Positions 40,514 to 49,934 of a stretch of DNA of 64,000 nt are shown here, piece after piece (positions within the stretch are counted from its first letter, which is position 1; each line of letters opens with the position of its first letter). Location of the stretch: the NCBI RefSeq assembly GCF_024648825.1, contig NZ_JANBBE010000021.1:1-64000 (forward strand), given 5' to 3'. The notes below the pieces were generated by a model. That model made no database searches, had not been told where the DNA came from, and saw only the letters and a program-made list of their open reading frames with translations. Origin of the DNA: Lentzea californiensis (GTDB taxonomy: Bacteria > Actinomycetota > Actinomycetes > Mycobacteriales > Pseudonocardiaceae). Position numbers and translations under genes: made by a program.

Positions 40514-43246
40514 GTGAGGTTCGGGGTGCTCGGTGCGGTGCTGGTCGACGGTGTGGAGGTCGCGGCGCCGCGGCAGCGTGCGCTGCTGGCGATGCTCGTG
40601 CTCGGCGCTGGGCGGATCGTGGGGCACGACCAGCTGATCGGCGGCTTGTACGCCGCCCCTCCCGCCGGGGCGGCCAACGCCCTGCAGTCGCAGATCTCGC
40701 GGTTGCGCCGCGCGGTGCCGGGGCTGGTGGTCGAGCACCACCCGGCGGGCTACCGGCTGCTCGCCGCGGCGTCCGAGGTGGATCACCTGCACTGCGCCGA
40801 GCTGCTCGCCGCCGGACGGGCCGCGCAAGCGCTCGAGTTGTGGCGCGGACCGGCGCTGGCGGACGTCGACGCGCCGTTCGTGCAGGTGGCACGGCAGCAC
40901 CTGACCGAAGTGCTCATCACCTGCACTCTGTCCGGCGGGACCACCGCACAGCTGCGGGACCTGCTCGCACAGCACCCGTTGCGGGAAGACCTGCGGGCGG
41001 CACTGATGCGGTCGCTGCACCACGACGGCCACCAGAGCGAGGCGCTGGAGGTGTTCGCGCGAGGCCGGGAACTGCTGGCCGGCGAGCTCGGCGTCGATCC
41101 CTCCCCCGCGCTCGCCGCCGCGCACCTGGAGGTGCTGCGGGCCCGGGCACCGCACCGGGGCGTGCCCGCGCAGCTCACCAGCTTCGTGGGCCGCGACGAG
41201 GACCTGCGGCGGGTGTCGAAGTGGCTGCGCGACAACCGGCTCGTCACGCTCATCGGCCCCGGCGGCACCGGCAAGACGCGGCTCGCCGTCGAGGTCGCGC
41301 ACCGCGAACCGGGCGAGGTGGCGTTCGTCGACCTCAGCGCCACCACCGACGTCGCCCGCGCCCTGCTCGACGGCCTCGGGGTGCGCGAGGCCGGGTTGCT
41401 GGCGGCGGGACCGGTCGGGGTCGAGGACCGGCTGCGGGCGGCGCTCGCGGCACGCGACGTCGTGCTGGTCGTGGACAACTGCGAACACGTCGTCGACGAC
41501 GCCGCCCGCGTGCTCGGCGCCGTCCTGTCCTCGTGCCCGGGCGTGCGGGTGCTGGCCACCAGCCGGGAACCGCTCGGCATCACCGGTGAGACGCTGAGCC
41601 CGGTCGCCGCGCTGGACGATGACGCCGCCACCCGGCTGTTCCTGGACCGGGCGCAGGCCGTGAAACCCGGCTTCCGCGCCGACCTGGATGTGGTCGCCGA
41701 GGTGTGCAGCAGGCTGGACGGGATCGCGCTGGCGATCGAGCTCGCCGCCGCCCGCGTCCGCACCCTGCCGCTGACCGAGATCACCGCGCGCCTGGACGAC
41801 CGGTTCCGGTTGCTGTCGAAGGGAAGCCGTACCGCGGCGCCTCGCCACCGCACGCTGCACGCCGTCGTGGAGTGGAGCTGGGACCTGCTCACCGGCGCCG
41901 AACGCGACCTCGCCGCCCGCTTCACCGTGTTCTCCGGCGGCGCCCGTCTCGACGCCGTCACCGCGGTGTGCGAGTCCGATGTGGACACGCTGACGTCGTT
42001 GGCGGACAAGTCACTCGTCGAGGTCGTCGACGACCGCTACCGGATGCTCGACACCATCCGCGCGTTCTGCGCCGCCCACGCCCCGGACCTCGCAGCACAG
42101 CACGCGCGCTGGTTCCTGCGCGAGGCGCAACAGGCCGAACCGCACCTGCGCGCCCACGGCCAGATCCAGTGGCTCGCCCGGCTCGCCGCCGAGCACGACA
42201 ACCTCGTCGCCGCCGTCACCTGGGCCACCCGCCACAACGTGCCCCTCGCACTGGAACTCGTCGCGGCGCTCGCCACCTACTACTGGTTCCGCGGTCTGCG
42301 CACCGAGGCCGCCCAGCAGGCCGACGCCGTGCTGCACGCGTGCGGCGAGACCCCGCCGCACGGCCGCGAGCAGGAGTACGCGCTGTGCCTGCTGATCGCC
42401 TGGCCCGTCGCGACCGGCGACCAGAGCGCCCGCGTCCGCCAGGCCGACGCGCTGATGGAAGGGCTCCTCGACCCGCCGCGCTACCCGATCATGACCATGA
42501 TGTGGGGCATGGCGCTGGGCGCGCCGGACGGCGACTCCGAGGTGTGGCACCGCCGCAACCGGCTGCTCGGCGCCGACCCGTGGAGCGCCGCGCTCGCGTT
42601 GGTCGGCGACGGTCTCGTGGCACGCATGGCGGGCGATCCGGTGACGGGCGCCGACCTGCTCGTGCGAGCCGCGGAGGCGTTCACGCGGGTCGGTGACCGC
42701 TGGGGCGCGGCACTGGCGTTCAACCAGCTCGGCGAGATCGCCCTGACGCGAGGCGACGCCGCGGGCGCCCTGGCCCACGTCGAACGGGGCCGAAGCCTGC
42801 TCGACGAGCTCGGCGCCACCGAGGACACCGCCGAAGCCGTCATCGGCCGCGCCCAGGCCACCCTGCTCGCCGGCGACCTCGACACCGCACGCACCGACTT
42901 CACCCTCGCGCTCACCCTCGCCCGGCGTGCCGGAGCACTCGTGGTGCAGGCCGGAGCCCACCTGGGGCTGGCCGGCGTCGCTCGCGTCGCCGGTGACCAC
43001 GCGACCGCCCGGCAGGAGTGCGACCGGGCGTGGGAGCGGTGTCCCGGCGGCTGGTACGGGCCCGACCAGATGCGCTGCCACATCGCCCTGGAACGAGGCC
43101 GCGTCGCGAAGGCCGAAGGCGATCCCGTCGAGGCCCGCCGGCACTTCGAGGAGGCACTGCGCCGGGCCGAGGGGCAGCGCGACCTCGTAACCGAGACCGC
43201 CGTGCGCGCGGAACTCGACGCCCTGCCCGTGACCTGCGCGACCTGA
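40514..43246 (+). CDS. AfsR/SARP-like regulator (BTAD, NB-ARC, TPR)
   Basis: A 910-residue regulator. The N-terminal winged helix has VRFGVLGAVLVDGVEVAAPR and ANALQSQISRLRRAVPG. A short BTAD follows with HPLREDLRAALMRSLHHDGH and VFARGRELLAGELGVDP. The NB-ARC ATPase has Walker A LIGPGGTGKTRLAVEVA, Walker B VLVVDNCEHV and LATSREPLGITGE. The last ~300 residues are TPR-like helices. GTG at 40514 gives the canonical start. SARP/AfsR proteins activate nearby genes; divergent VWA gene is the only close candidate. No LuxR domain at the C-terminus. Confidence 0.92.
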   Translation: MRFGVLGAVLVDGVEVAAPRQRALLAMLVLGAGRIVGHDQLIGGLYAAPPAGAANALQSQISRLRRAVPGLVVEHHPAGYRLLAAASEVDHLHCAELLAAGRAAQALELWRGPALADVDAPFVQVARQHLTEVLITCTLSGGTTAQLRDLLAQHPLREDLRAALMRSLHHDGHQSEALEVFARGRELLAGELGVDPSPALAAAHLEVLRARAPHRGVPAQLTSFVGRDEDLRRVSKWLRDNRLVTLIGPGGTGKTRLAVEVAHREPGEVAFVDLSATTDVARALLDGLGVREAGLLAAGPVGVEDRLRAALAARDVVLVVDNCEHVVDDAARVLGAVLSSCPGVRVLATSREPLGITGETLSPVAALDDDAATRLFLDRAQAVKPGFRADLDVVAEVCSRLDGIALAIELAAARVRTLPLTEITARLDDRFRLLSKGSRTAAPRHRTLHAVVEWSWDLLTGAERDLAARFTVFSGGARLDAVTAVCESDVDTLTSLADKSLVEVVDDRYRMLDTIRAFCAAHAPDLAAQHARWFLREAQQAEPHLRAHGQIQWLARLAAEHDNLVAAVTWATRHNVPLALELVAALATYYWFRGLRTEAAQQADAVLHACGETPPHGREQEYALCLLIAWPVATGDQSARVRQADALMEGLLDPPRYPIMTMMWGMALGAPDGDSEVWHRRNRLLGADPWSAALALVGDGLVARMAGDPVTGADLLVRAAEAFTRVGDRWGAALAFNQLGEIALTRGDAAGALAHVERGRSLLDELGATEDTAEAVIGRAQATLLAGDLDTARTDFTLALTLARRAGALVVQAGAHLGLAGVARVAGDHATARQECDRAWERCPGGWYGPDQMRCHIALERGRVAKAEGDPVEARRHFEEALRRAEGQRDLVTETAVRAELDALPVTCAT

Positions 43247-43928
43247 TCCGCCGCCACCACAGCCACGCCGGCAGCCCGCGGTGCGCGACGAACGTCCACA
43301 GGTCGTCCTCGGCCACCTCGTCGGGGTGGCGGCGCAGCACCTCCAGGCACTCCCGCGACACCACCCCGTGGATGCGGGCCACGTGCGCCAGCGCCGTCGC
43401 GCCCTGGCGGCGGACCTCGAGGCGGTTGTGGTCCAGCGCGCGGGCCACCCGCCGCGACGCCACCAGCGGGTCCGGGTGCGACAGGGCCAGGCCGATCACC
43501 GCCACCCCGACCATGTCCTCACCCCGGTCGAACGCCGCGTCGACCTCCTCCGGGCGGGCGATGCCCATCAGCGCCGAGTAGTCGTGCCAGTTCACGCCCT
43601 CACCGCGCGTCGCCCGGTCCAGCAGGAACCGCTGCCTGCCGTCGGAGCGTTCCCCGGTGTGCTCGAAGTCCGCGGCCAGGTACCGCCACACCGCGGCGGT
43701 GTCGGCCCGTGAGGTCGAGGCCAGGATCCGGCACAGCTCCAGCACGTGCTCCGGATCGCTCGCCTGCGCGAGCTCACCCAGGACGCCGGGCGGGCGGCCC
43801 AGGTCCTGCCACGCCAGCCGCGCCAGCGCCGGCACCTCGTGCACCGCCACCCAGCCGTCGGCGCCGCCCCGCCCGATCTCGGCAGGCGTCAGCGCGGCCC
43901 GGTGCCGGGCGTGTTCGAGCGGGATCAC
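42912..43928 (-). CDS. HEAT-like repeat protein, 3' part antisense to the AfsR-like gene
   Basis: A 338-residue reading frame. The first ~225 residues are helical repeats with EHVLELCRILASTSRADTAA, MVGVAVIGLALSHPDPLVAS and GATALAHVARIHGVVSRECL, ending in LPAWLWWRRIR, which looks like a natural end. After that the frame continues for ~110 low-complexity Arg/Ala/Pro residues antisense to the afsR-like gene's 3' end, until a stop at 42912. GTG at 43928 is two bases after the transporter ATPase stop (43931), so it belongs to the peptide transporter operon. Function unknown. Confidence 0.7.
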   Translation of the reverse strand: MIPLEHARHRAALTPAEIGRGGADGWVAVHEVPALARLAWQDLGRPPGVLGELAQASDPEHVLELCRILASTSRADTAAVWRYLAADFEHTGERSDGRQRFLLDRATRGEGVNWHDYSALMGIARPEEVDAAFDRGEDMVGVAVIGLALSHPDPLVASRRVARALDHNRLEVRRQGATALAHVARIHGVVSRECLEVLRRHPDEVAEDDLWTFVAHRGLPAWLWWRRIRSRRSRAGRRVPRARRSRLRGRAAPRPGAVPPRSAGGPRRDRLRPSRRGLVPGRCGSASGRARTSRRDTAPTPGRTPAGRSRGHRRRERRRPAPGGLRPAPRVLRHAGRG

Positions 43929-43930
43929 GC

Positions 43931-45463
43931 TCAGACCTGCGGCACCGCGCGCAGCAGGGCGCGCGTGTAGTCGTGAGACGGGGTGAGGAGGACTTGTTCC
44001 ACTGAGCCTTGTTCCACGATTTTCCCCTGATGCATCACCGCGACCCGGTCGGCGATCTGCCACGCCAGCCCTAGGTCGTGCGTGATGATCAATGAAGCAA
44101 GGCCCAGTTCCCGGCGCAACCGGAGCAGCAGCGCCACGATCTCGCCTCGCACCGAGGCGTCCAGGGACGCGACGGGCTCGTCGGCCACCAGCAGACGGGG
44201 CCGCAGCACCAGCGCCCCGGCGATCACCACCCGCTGCTGCTGACCCCCGGACAGCTCGTGCGGCAGCGACTCCAGGTACAGGCTCGCCGGACGCAGCTCA
44301 GCGCGTTCCACAGCGGCCGTGACCTGCGCTTCCTGGTCGTCGGCCAGGCCGTGCACGCGCAGTCCCTCGGCGACCGCGTCGAACACCGTGTGCCGCGGGT
44401 TGAGCGCGCTGGACGGATCTTGCAGCACCAGCTGCACCTGCCGCCGGAAGGCCTTGAGCGCCTTGCCCGAGCGGGCCACCTCCGCGCCGTCGAAGATCAC
44501 CCGACCGGAGGACGGCTTCCGCAGCCCCATTATGGTACGAGCCAGTGTCGTTTTGCCGGAGCCGGACTGGCCGACCAGTGCCACGATCTCGCCCCGCCCG
44601 ATCGTCAGGTCCACCCCGTCGACCGCGCGGGTGCGCCCGTAGTCGACCACCAGATCCCGCACCTGCAGCAACGGCTCCGGTGCCGGTGCGGGATCGGCCC
44701 AGCGGTGCGCCGGATCGCCGATCACCGGGAACGCCGCCGTCAGCGCCGCGGTGTGCGGGTGCCGCGGGTTCGCGATCACCTCACGGGTGCGGCCGCGTTC
44801 GACCAGCTCACCGCGATGCATCACCGCGAGGTCGTCACAGGTCTCGGCGAGCACCGACAGGTCGTGGCTGATCATCAGCAACCCGAGGTCCTGCTCGGCC
44901 ACCAGGCGTTTGAGCACCGCCAGCACCTGAGCCTGCACCACCACGTCCAGTGCGGTCGTCGGCTCGTCCGCGATCACCAGGCGCGGCCCGCACGCCAGCG
45001 CCATCGCGATCATCACCCGCTGCCGCTGCCCGCCCGAGAGCTCGTGCGGGTACGCCCGCGCCTTCTCCCGCGGCAGCTCCACCTGCTCCAGCAGCTCGGT
45101 CACACTGCCCCGGGTGCCGTGCAGCCGCATCGGCTCGGCGATCTGGTCACCGACGCGGCGCACGGGGTTGAGCGAGTGCATCGCGCCCTGGAACACGATC
45201 GACGCCGACGCCCACCGCACCGCCCGCAGCCGGCCCCACGACATCGTCCGCACGTCGTCGCCGTCGAGCAGGATCTCGCCCTCGACGCGCGCGGTCCTGG
45301 GCAGCAGCCGCAGCACCGACATCGCCACGGTCGACTTGCCCGACCCCGACTCACCGGCCAGCCCGAGCGTCTGACCCGGCGCGAGCGTCAGGTCCACCTC
45401 GCTCACGACGCGTTTCGGTCCGTAGTGGACGGAGAGGTTCTTCAACTCCAGCACCGGGTTCAC
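43931..45463 (-). CDS. peptide ABC transporter, fused double ATP-binding protein (DppD-DppF type)
   Basis: A 510-residue protein with two complete ABC ATPase domains. The first has GLAGESGSGKSTVAMSVL, signature LSGGQRQRVMIAMAL and LVIADEPTTALDV. The second has LVGQSGSGKTTLARTIMG, LSGGQQQRVVIAGAL and LLVADEPVASLDA. The fused arrangement is common in actinomycetes. GTG at 45463 overlaps the permease stop by four bases. It powers uptake of di- or oligopeptides through the two permeases encoded upstream in the operon. Confidence 0.95.
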   Translation of the reverse strand: MNPVLELKNLSVHYGPKRVVSEVDLTLAPGQTLGLAGESGSGKSTVAMSVLRLLPRTARVEGEILLDGDDVRTMSWGRLRAVRWASASIVFQGAMHSLNPVRRVGDQIAEPMRLHGTRGSVTELLEQVELPREKARAYPHELSGGQRQRVMIAMALACGPRLVIADEPTTALDVVVQAQVLAVLKRLVAEQDLGLLMISHDLSVLAETCDDLAVMHRGELVERGRTREVIANPRHPHTAALTAAFPVIGDPAHRWADPAPAPEPLLQVRDLVVDYGRTRAVDGVDLTIGRGEIVALVGQSGSGKTTLARTIMGLRKPSSGRVIFDGAEVARSGKALKAFRRQVQLVLQDPSSALNPRHTVFDAVAEGLRVHGLADDQEAQVTAAVERAELRPASLYLESLPHELSGGQQQRVVIAGALVLRPRLLVADEPVASLDASVRGEIVALLLRLRRELGLASLIITHDLGLAWQIADRVAVMHQGKIVEQGSVEQVLLTPSHDYTRALLRAVPQV

Positions 45464-46278
45464 CTCTTCGGCGTCACAACGGCTTCGAGCGCCCGCCCGA
45501 CGAGCGTGAACGCCAGCACCACGACCACGATCGCCAGCCCCGGCGGCAGCAGGTACCACCACGCCTGCTGAGGCACCGCCCCGTGCAGCTGGGCCTGGTG
45601 CAGCATCGCGCCCCACGAGATCCGCGTCGGATCCCCCAGCCCCAGGAACGCCAGCGTCGACTCGGCCACGATCGCCGACGCCACCGCCAGCGTCGCGTTG
45701 ACCAGCACCAGCGGCACCACCGACGGCACCACGTGCCGTGCGATGACATGGCCGTGGCCGCCGCCGAGCGCCCGTGCGCGTTCCACGAACGGCCGGGCCT
45801 CGATCGTCAGCGTCTGCGCCCGCACCATCCGTGCCGTCGACGGCCAGCTCGTCAGACCGATCGCCAGCACGATCGTGCCCAGCCCGCGCGGCAGCACCGT
45901 CGACAGCGCGATCGCCAGCACCAGCGCCGGCAGCACCAGGAAGAAGTCCGTGACCCGCAGCAACGTCCCCGCCAGCAGACCACCGAAGTGACCGCTCACG
46001 ATCCCGACGAGCGTGCCGATGCCGACCGACAGGACCGCCGCCGTCAGCCCGACGAACAACGACGTCCCCGTGCCCTGCGCCATCAGCAACGCCACCGACC
46101 GCCCCGTGTGGTCGGTGCCCAGCCAATGCCCGGCGCCGGGCGGCTGCCACGCCTGCGCCGTCACCCGCGTGACGTCCAGCGAGTCCGCGTCGATCAGCAG
46201 CGGCGCGACCAGCGCCACCAGCGCCGCCACCGCGAGGACCCCGGCGCCCGCCAGGCCCGTCCTGCCCATCCTGTTCAT
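45460..46278 (-). CDS. peptide ABC transporter permease (DppC type)
   Basis: A 272-residue inner-membrane permease with six helices. The N-terminal DppC-type OppC_N segment precedes HWLGTDHTGRSVALLMAQGT, and the EAA loop reads RARALGGGHGHVIARHVVPS. ATG at 46278 overlaps the preceding permease stop (ATGA), and its own stop overlaps the ATPase GTG, so the genes are translationally coupled. The frame is open upstream but only as a shadow of the other permease. Confidence 0.94.
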   Translation of the reverse strand: MNRMGRTGLAGAGVLAVAALVALVAPLLIDADSLDVTRVTAQAWQPPGAGHWLGTDHTGRSVALLMAQGTGTSLFVGLTAAVLSVGIGTLVGIVSGHFGGLLAGTLLRVTDFFLVLPALVLAIALSTVLPRGLGTIVLAIGLTSWPSTARMVRAQTLTIEARPFVERARALGGGHGHVIARHVVPSVVPLVLVNATLAVASAIVAESTLAFLGLGDPTRISWGAMLHQAQLHGAVPQQAWWYLLPPGLAIVVVVLAFTLVGRALEAVVTPKR

Positions 46279-47225
46279 ACGACCTTCACCCGTGGATCCA
46301 GGACCCCGTGCAGCAGGTCGGCCAGCAGGTTCATCACCACGACCGCGCCCGCCGTCACCACCAGCAACCCCTGCAGCAGGAAGTAGTCCGGCCCGGTCAG
46401 CGCGTCGTAGAACAACAGCCCCAGACCCGGCCAGGAGAACACCGTCTCCGTCGTGATCGCCCCGGCCACCACCAGCCCGAAGCGCAGGAACACCAGCGTG
46501 ATCGCCGGCAGCACCGCGTTCGGCACGGCGTGGCGGCGCCGCACCAGGTCGTCGCGCAGACCCTTGGCGCGCGCCGTCGTCAGGTAGGGGGCGTGCATCT
46601 CCTCCAGCAACGACGACCGCATCACCAGCGCGTACTCCGCGCACACCACCGCGACCAGCGTCACCGACGGCAGCACCAGGTGGTGGCCCACGTCCAGGGC
46701 CTGCGAGACGAAGTCCGGCGCCGTGTCGGTGTCGCGCATGCCCCGCGACGGGAACAGGTCTCCCGTCACCATCATCAGCAGCATGCCCAGCCAGAACGTC
46801 GGCACCGCCCACAACGTCAGCGACACCCCCGTCGTGACCTTGTCGAACACCGAGTCCCGGCGCCACGCCGCCCGCACCCCCAGCCACAGCCCCAGCAGCA
46901 CCGCGATCAGCGTCGCCGTGCCCACCAGCAGCAGCGTCGGCCCCAGCCGTTCCAGGATGACGTCGGAGACCGGGCGGCGGAACGTGAACGACGTGCCCAG
47001 GTCACCCTGCAGCAGCGAGGTGAAGTAGCTCCAGAACTGCTCGTGCAGCGGACGGTCCAGGCCGAACTGCGCGCGCAGCTCGGCCTGCATCGCCGCCGTG
47101 CTCGGACGACCGCGCGTCATCGAGACCACCGGGTCGCCGGGCACCACCCGGAACAGGAAGAAGCCCAGCACCGCCACCATCAGCAAGCTGAGCGCGGCAC
47201 CACCGAACCGACCGGCCAGCCGCAC
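46275..47225 (-). CDS. peptide ABC transporter permease (DppB type)
   Basis: A 316-residue permease. The N-terminal LGFFLFRVVPGDPVVSMTRG is the DppB start, with a long extracytoplasmic segment FGLDRPLHEQFWSYFTSLLQ before the main helices. The EAA-like loop is TARAKGLRDDLVRRRHAVPN. GTG at 47225 follows the binding protein stop directly. It forms the channel with the DppC-type permease. Confidence 0.94.
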   Translation of the reverse strand: MRLAGRFGGAALSLLMVAVLGFFLFRVVPGDPVVSMTRGRPSTAAMQAELRAQFGLDRPLHEQFWSYFTSLLQGDLGTSFTFRRPVSDVILERLGPTLLLVGTATLIAVLLGLWLGVRAAWRRDSVFDKVTTGVSLTLWAVPTFWLGMLLMMVTGDLFPSRGMRDTDTAPDFVSQALDVGHHLVLPSVTLVAVVCAEYALVMRSSLLEEMHAPYLTTARAKGLRDDLVRRRHAVPNAVLPAITLVFLRFGLVVAGAITTETVFSWPGLGLLFYDALTGPDYFLLQGLLVVTAGAVVVMNLLADLLHGVLDPRVKVV

Positions 47226-48983
47226 TTACTCGCGCTCCCCTGCCGTCGCCCTGCGCCGCCGCGCCAGCACCACGAACGCCGCCACCAGCGCCGCGACCAC
47301 CCCGCCGGCCACGGCGAACCCGGTCCAGCCCGAGCTCGCGGCCTGCGCGGTGCGCTGCGCGGGCTCGGCGCCGTAGTAACCCCACATGCCGTTCTGCGCC
47401 ATGATCACGCCACCCTGCGCGGGCTGCGTGGTGAACCGCGCGAAGTGGTCGGACCGGTAGCCCTCCAGCGCGTTCTCGTAGGCCAGCACCACGGCGGGCA
47501 CCTGGTCGTAGAAGCGGGCCTGCATCTGCTTCACGATCTCGACGCGCCTGGCCTCGTCGAACTCCGAGAGCTGCTGGGCGTAGAGCCGGTCGTAGGTCTC
47601 GTCGCAGAAGTAGGTGTCGGTGGTACCGCCCTTGCCGTCGGCGCCCGGCCGTTGCGCGCAGGTGTGCAGGCTCAGCACGAAGTCCGGGTCGATGTTCGTC
47701 GACCAGCCCGAGAACGCCAGGTCGTAGGTGGCGGCGGTGGTGGACTCGTTGAGCTGGTTGTCCGACACCAGCCGCACGTCGAGCGGGACGCCGATGTCGC
47801 TCATCGACCGCTTGAGGTACTCGCTGGCCTGCTCGTCGTAGGCCCGTCCCGCGCGGCCGATCAGCCGCAACGGGAAACGGGTGCCGTCGGCCTTGCGCGG
47901 ATACCCGGCGGCGTCGAGCGCCGCGCCGGCCGCGGCCGGGTCGAACGTGCGCGCCTCTGCCGCGGAGGGCTGCCAGTGGTACTTGCCGAACACCGGCGGC
48001 ACGAGGCCGGCGCCCTTCTCCGCGTAGCCGAGGTTCACCCGCGCCACCAGGGCGTCGAGGTCGATGGCCTGCGCGAGGGCACGGCGCACCCGCACGTCGC
48101 GCAGCACCGGGCTGCCGTCGCCGATCAGCTCACCGGTGCGGGTCTGCGCGCCGGGGTTGATCATCAGCTCGGTGAAGCGGCGGCCCATCGCCTTGTTGCG
48201 GGTGACACCGGCCTTGCCCTGCAGCGAGTCGAACTGCGCCGGGGCCATCCGGTTGACCAGGTCGATCTCGCCCTTGGCCAGCGCCTGCACCGCGGCATCG
48301 GAGTTCTGGAAGTACACGAAGTGCAGCTCGTCGTACTTCGGCGCGCCGCGCCAGTAGGTCCTGTTGGCCTGGAGCTTGATGAACTGCCCCGGCACGTGCT
48401 CGGACAGCACGAACGGCCCGGAACCCACGACCGGCATCTGGTCGTTGGCGTAGTCCTTGATGCTGCCGACCTTCGACCACACGTGCTCGGGCACGATCGG
48501 CACGTCCAGCGCCAGCATCGTCACCTGAGGCGTCTTGGTCCTGATGACCACCGTCCGGTCGTCCGGTGCGGTGACCTCGGCGAAGTTGGTGACGAAGCTG
48601 CCGTTCGCGGTCCTGGCCACCTCGTCGGTCAGCATCAGGTTGTAGGTGAAGGCGACGTCGCGGGCCGTGATCGGCACACCGTCGGACCACTTCTTGCCCT
48701 CGGGGACCGTGAACGTCCACGTCAGCCTGTCGGGTGAGGGTTGCCACCTGTTCGCCAGGCCCTCGGTCACCGACTGGTCCTGCGCGGTGTACGCGGTCAG
48801 GTAGTCGTACATCAACCGGCCGATCTCGGTGCTCGACTGGAACACCGCGAGGAACGGGTTCATCGAGTCGATCTGCTGCACGATCGCGACCTTCAGGACC
48901 ACCGGCTGCTGCGCCGATGCCGGAGGCGCCGAAAGCCCCAAAGTCGTTGCTATGGCAAGCAACGCGCACAACTTCACCCGCAC
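47226..48983 (-). CDS. peptide ABC transporter substrate-binding protein, C-terminally anchored
   Basis: A 585-residue SBP_bac_5 protein. Signal peptide with a hydrophobic core and PASAQ cut site; typical motifs are YDYLTAYTAQ, WTFTVPEGKKWSDGVPITAR and FTYNLMLTDE, VVGSGPFVLSEHVPGQFI and LRDVRVRRALAQAID. It lacks a lipobox cysteine, but residues ~555-575 form a membrane helix followed by RRRRATAGERE, so it is anchored at its C-terminus instead of by lipid. GTG at 48983 with GAGGGG five bases upstream. First gene of the transporter operon. Confidence 0.93.
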   Translation of the reverse strand: MRVKLCALLAIATTLGLSAPPASAQQPVVLKVAIVQQIDSMNPFLAVFQSSTEIGRLMYDYLTAYTAQDQSVTEGLANRWQPSPDRLTWTFTVPEGKKWSDGVPITARDVAFTYNLMLTDEVARTANGSFVTNFAEVTAPDDRTVVIRTKTPQVTMLALDVPIVPEHVWSKVGSIKDYANDQMPVVGSGPFVLSEHVPGQFIKLQANRTYWRGAPKYDELHFVYFQNSDAAVQALAKGEIDLVNRMAPAQFDSLQGKAGVTRNKAMGRRFTELMINPGAQTRTGELIGDGSPVLRDVRVRRALAQAIDLDALVARVNLGYAEKGAGLVPPVFGKYHWQPSAAEARTFDPAAAGAALDAAGYPRKADGTRFPLRLIGRAGRAYDEQASEYLKRSMSDIGVPLDVRLVSDNQLNESTTAATYDLAFSGWSTNIDPDFVLSLHTCAQRPGADGKGGTTDTYFCDETYDRLYAQQLSEFDEARRVEIVKQMQARFYDQVPAVVLAYENALEGYRSDHFARFTTQPAQGGVIMAQNGMWGYYGAEPAQRTAQAASSGWTGFAVAGGVVAALVAAFVVLARRRRATAGERE

Positions 48984-49027
48984 GAAAACCCCTCTTCCCC
49001 AGCAGCCCACCGCTAACTTACCGAGAT

Positions 49028-49855
49028 GTGCGGATCATGATCTCGGCGGACATGGAAGGCGCCACCGGAGTCACCTGGACCGGGGACGTCGTCCCCGGCA
49101 CCGAGCAGTGGCAACGGTTCCGGCGCATGTTCACGGCGGACGTCAACGCCTGCGTCACCGGCCTCGTCGCGGGCGGAGCGGAGCAGGTGGTCGTCAACGA
49201 GGCCCATTCCTCGCAACGCAACCTCCTGCTCGAAGACCTCCACGCGTCGGCGCGCCTGCTCACCGGCCGGCACAAGCCGCTGTCGATGATGCAAGGTATC
49301 GACTCCGATGTGGACGGAGTGGTGTTTCTCGGCTACCACACCGCCGCGGGCACCCGAGGCGTCCTCGCACACACCTACCTGGAGAACTCCATCACCGGCG
49401 TGTGGCTCGACGGCGTGCTCGCCTCCGAAGGCCGACTCAACGCCGCCCTGGCCGCCGAGTACGGCGTTCCCGTGCTGCTCGTGACCGGTGACGACCTCAC
49501 GTGCTCCGACGCCGCGTCCTACGCGGGTTCGGCGTGGACCGTGGCCGTCAAGGAGTGCGTGTCGCGGTACGCGGCCGTGTGCCTGCCACCCGCCGTCACT
49601 TCTTCACACATCACAGAAGCGGCCACCGCCGCGATGGCCTCGGCAGGGCGTTGCGCCGGGGTCGTGGCGCCGCACCGGATAGAGGTCGAGTTCGACGCCT
49701 CGCACCTGGCCGACGCCGCCGCGATCGTGCCGACCGTGGACCTGATCGGGGTGCGCCGCGTCGGGTTCGACGCCGCGTCGATGACGGAGGCGATGAAGGC
49801 GTTCAAGGTCGTCACGCACATCGCGGCCGCCGCCATCGAGGACGTCTACGGGTGA
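49028..49855 (+). CDS. M55 family D-aminopeptidase (DppA-like)
   Basis: A 275-residue zinc aminopeptidase. The N-terminal metal motif is ISADMEGATGVTW (Asp and Glu ligands), then VVVNEAHSSQRNL, FLGYHTAAGTRG with a His, and NSITGVWLDG. DppA of Bacillus subtilis cleaves D-Ala-D-Ala and similar peptides and is encoded with the dpp transporter. Here the gene is divergent from the transporter operon with 44 bases between the starts. GTG at 49028, TAACTT at 49014-49019 eight bases before (leaderless). Confidence 0.92.
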   Translation: MRIMISADMEGATGVTWTGDVVPGTEQWQRFRRMFTADVNACVTGLVAGGAEQVVVNEAHSSQRNLLLEDLHASARLLTGRHKPLSMMQGIDSDVDGVVFLGYHTAAGTRGVLAHTYLENSITGVWLDGVLASEGRLNAALAAEYGVPVLLVTGDDLTCSDAASYAGSAWTVAVKECVSRYAAVCLPPAVTSSHITEAATAAMASAGRCAGVVAPHRIEVEFDASHLADAAAIVPTVDLIGVRRVGFDAASMTEAMKAFKVVTHIAAAAIEDVYG

Positions 49856-49934
49856 CCGGTCACACCGGTGTGCTCCACCGATCGGCACAGGGCCGTCACA
49901 ATTCCACACCAGGACGCCGGATACGGTGGCATTC

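Noticed and set aside
40505-42009. Two long reverse frames under the AfsR-like gene
   Set aside because: No motifs; composition is that of a third-position GC shadow.
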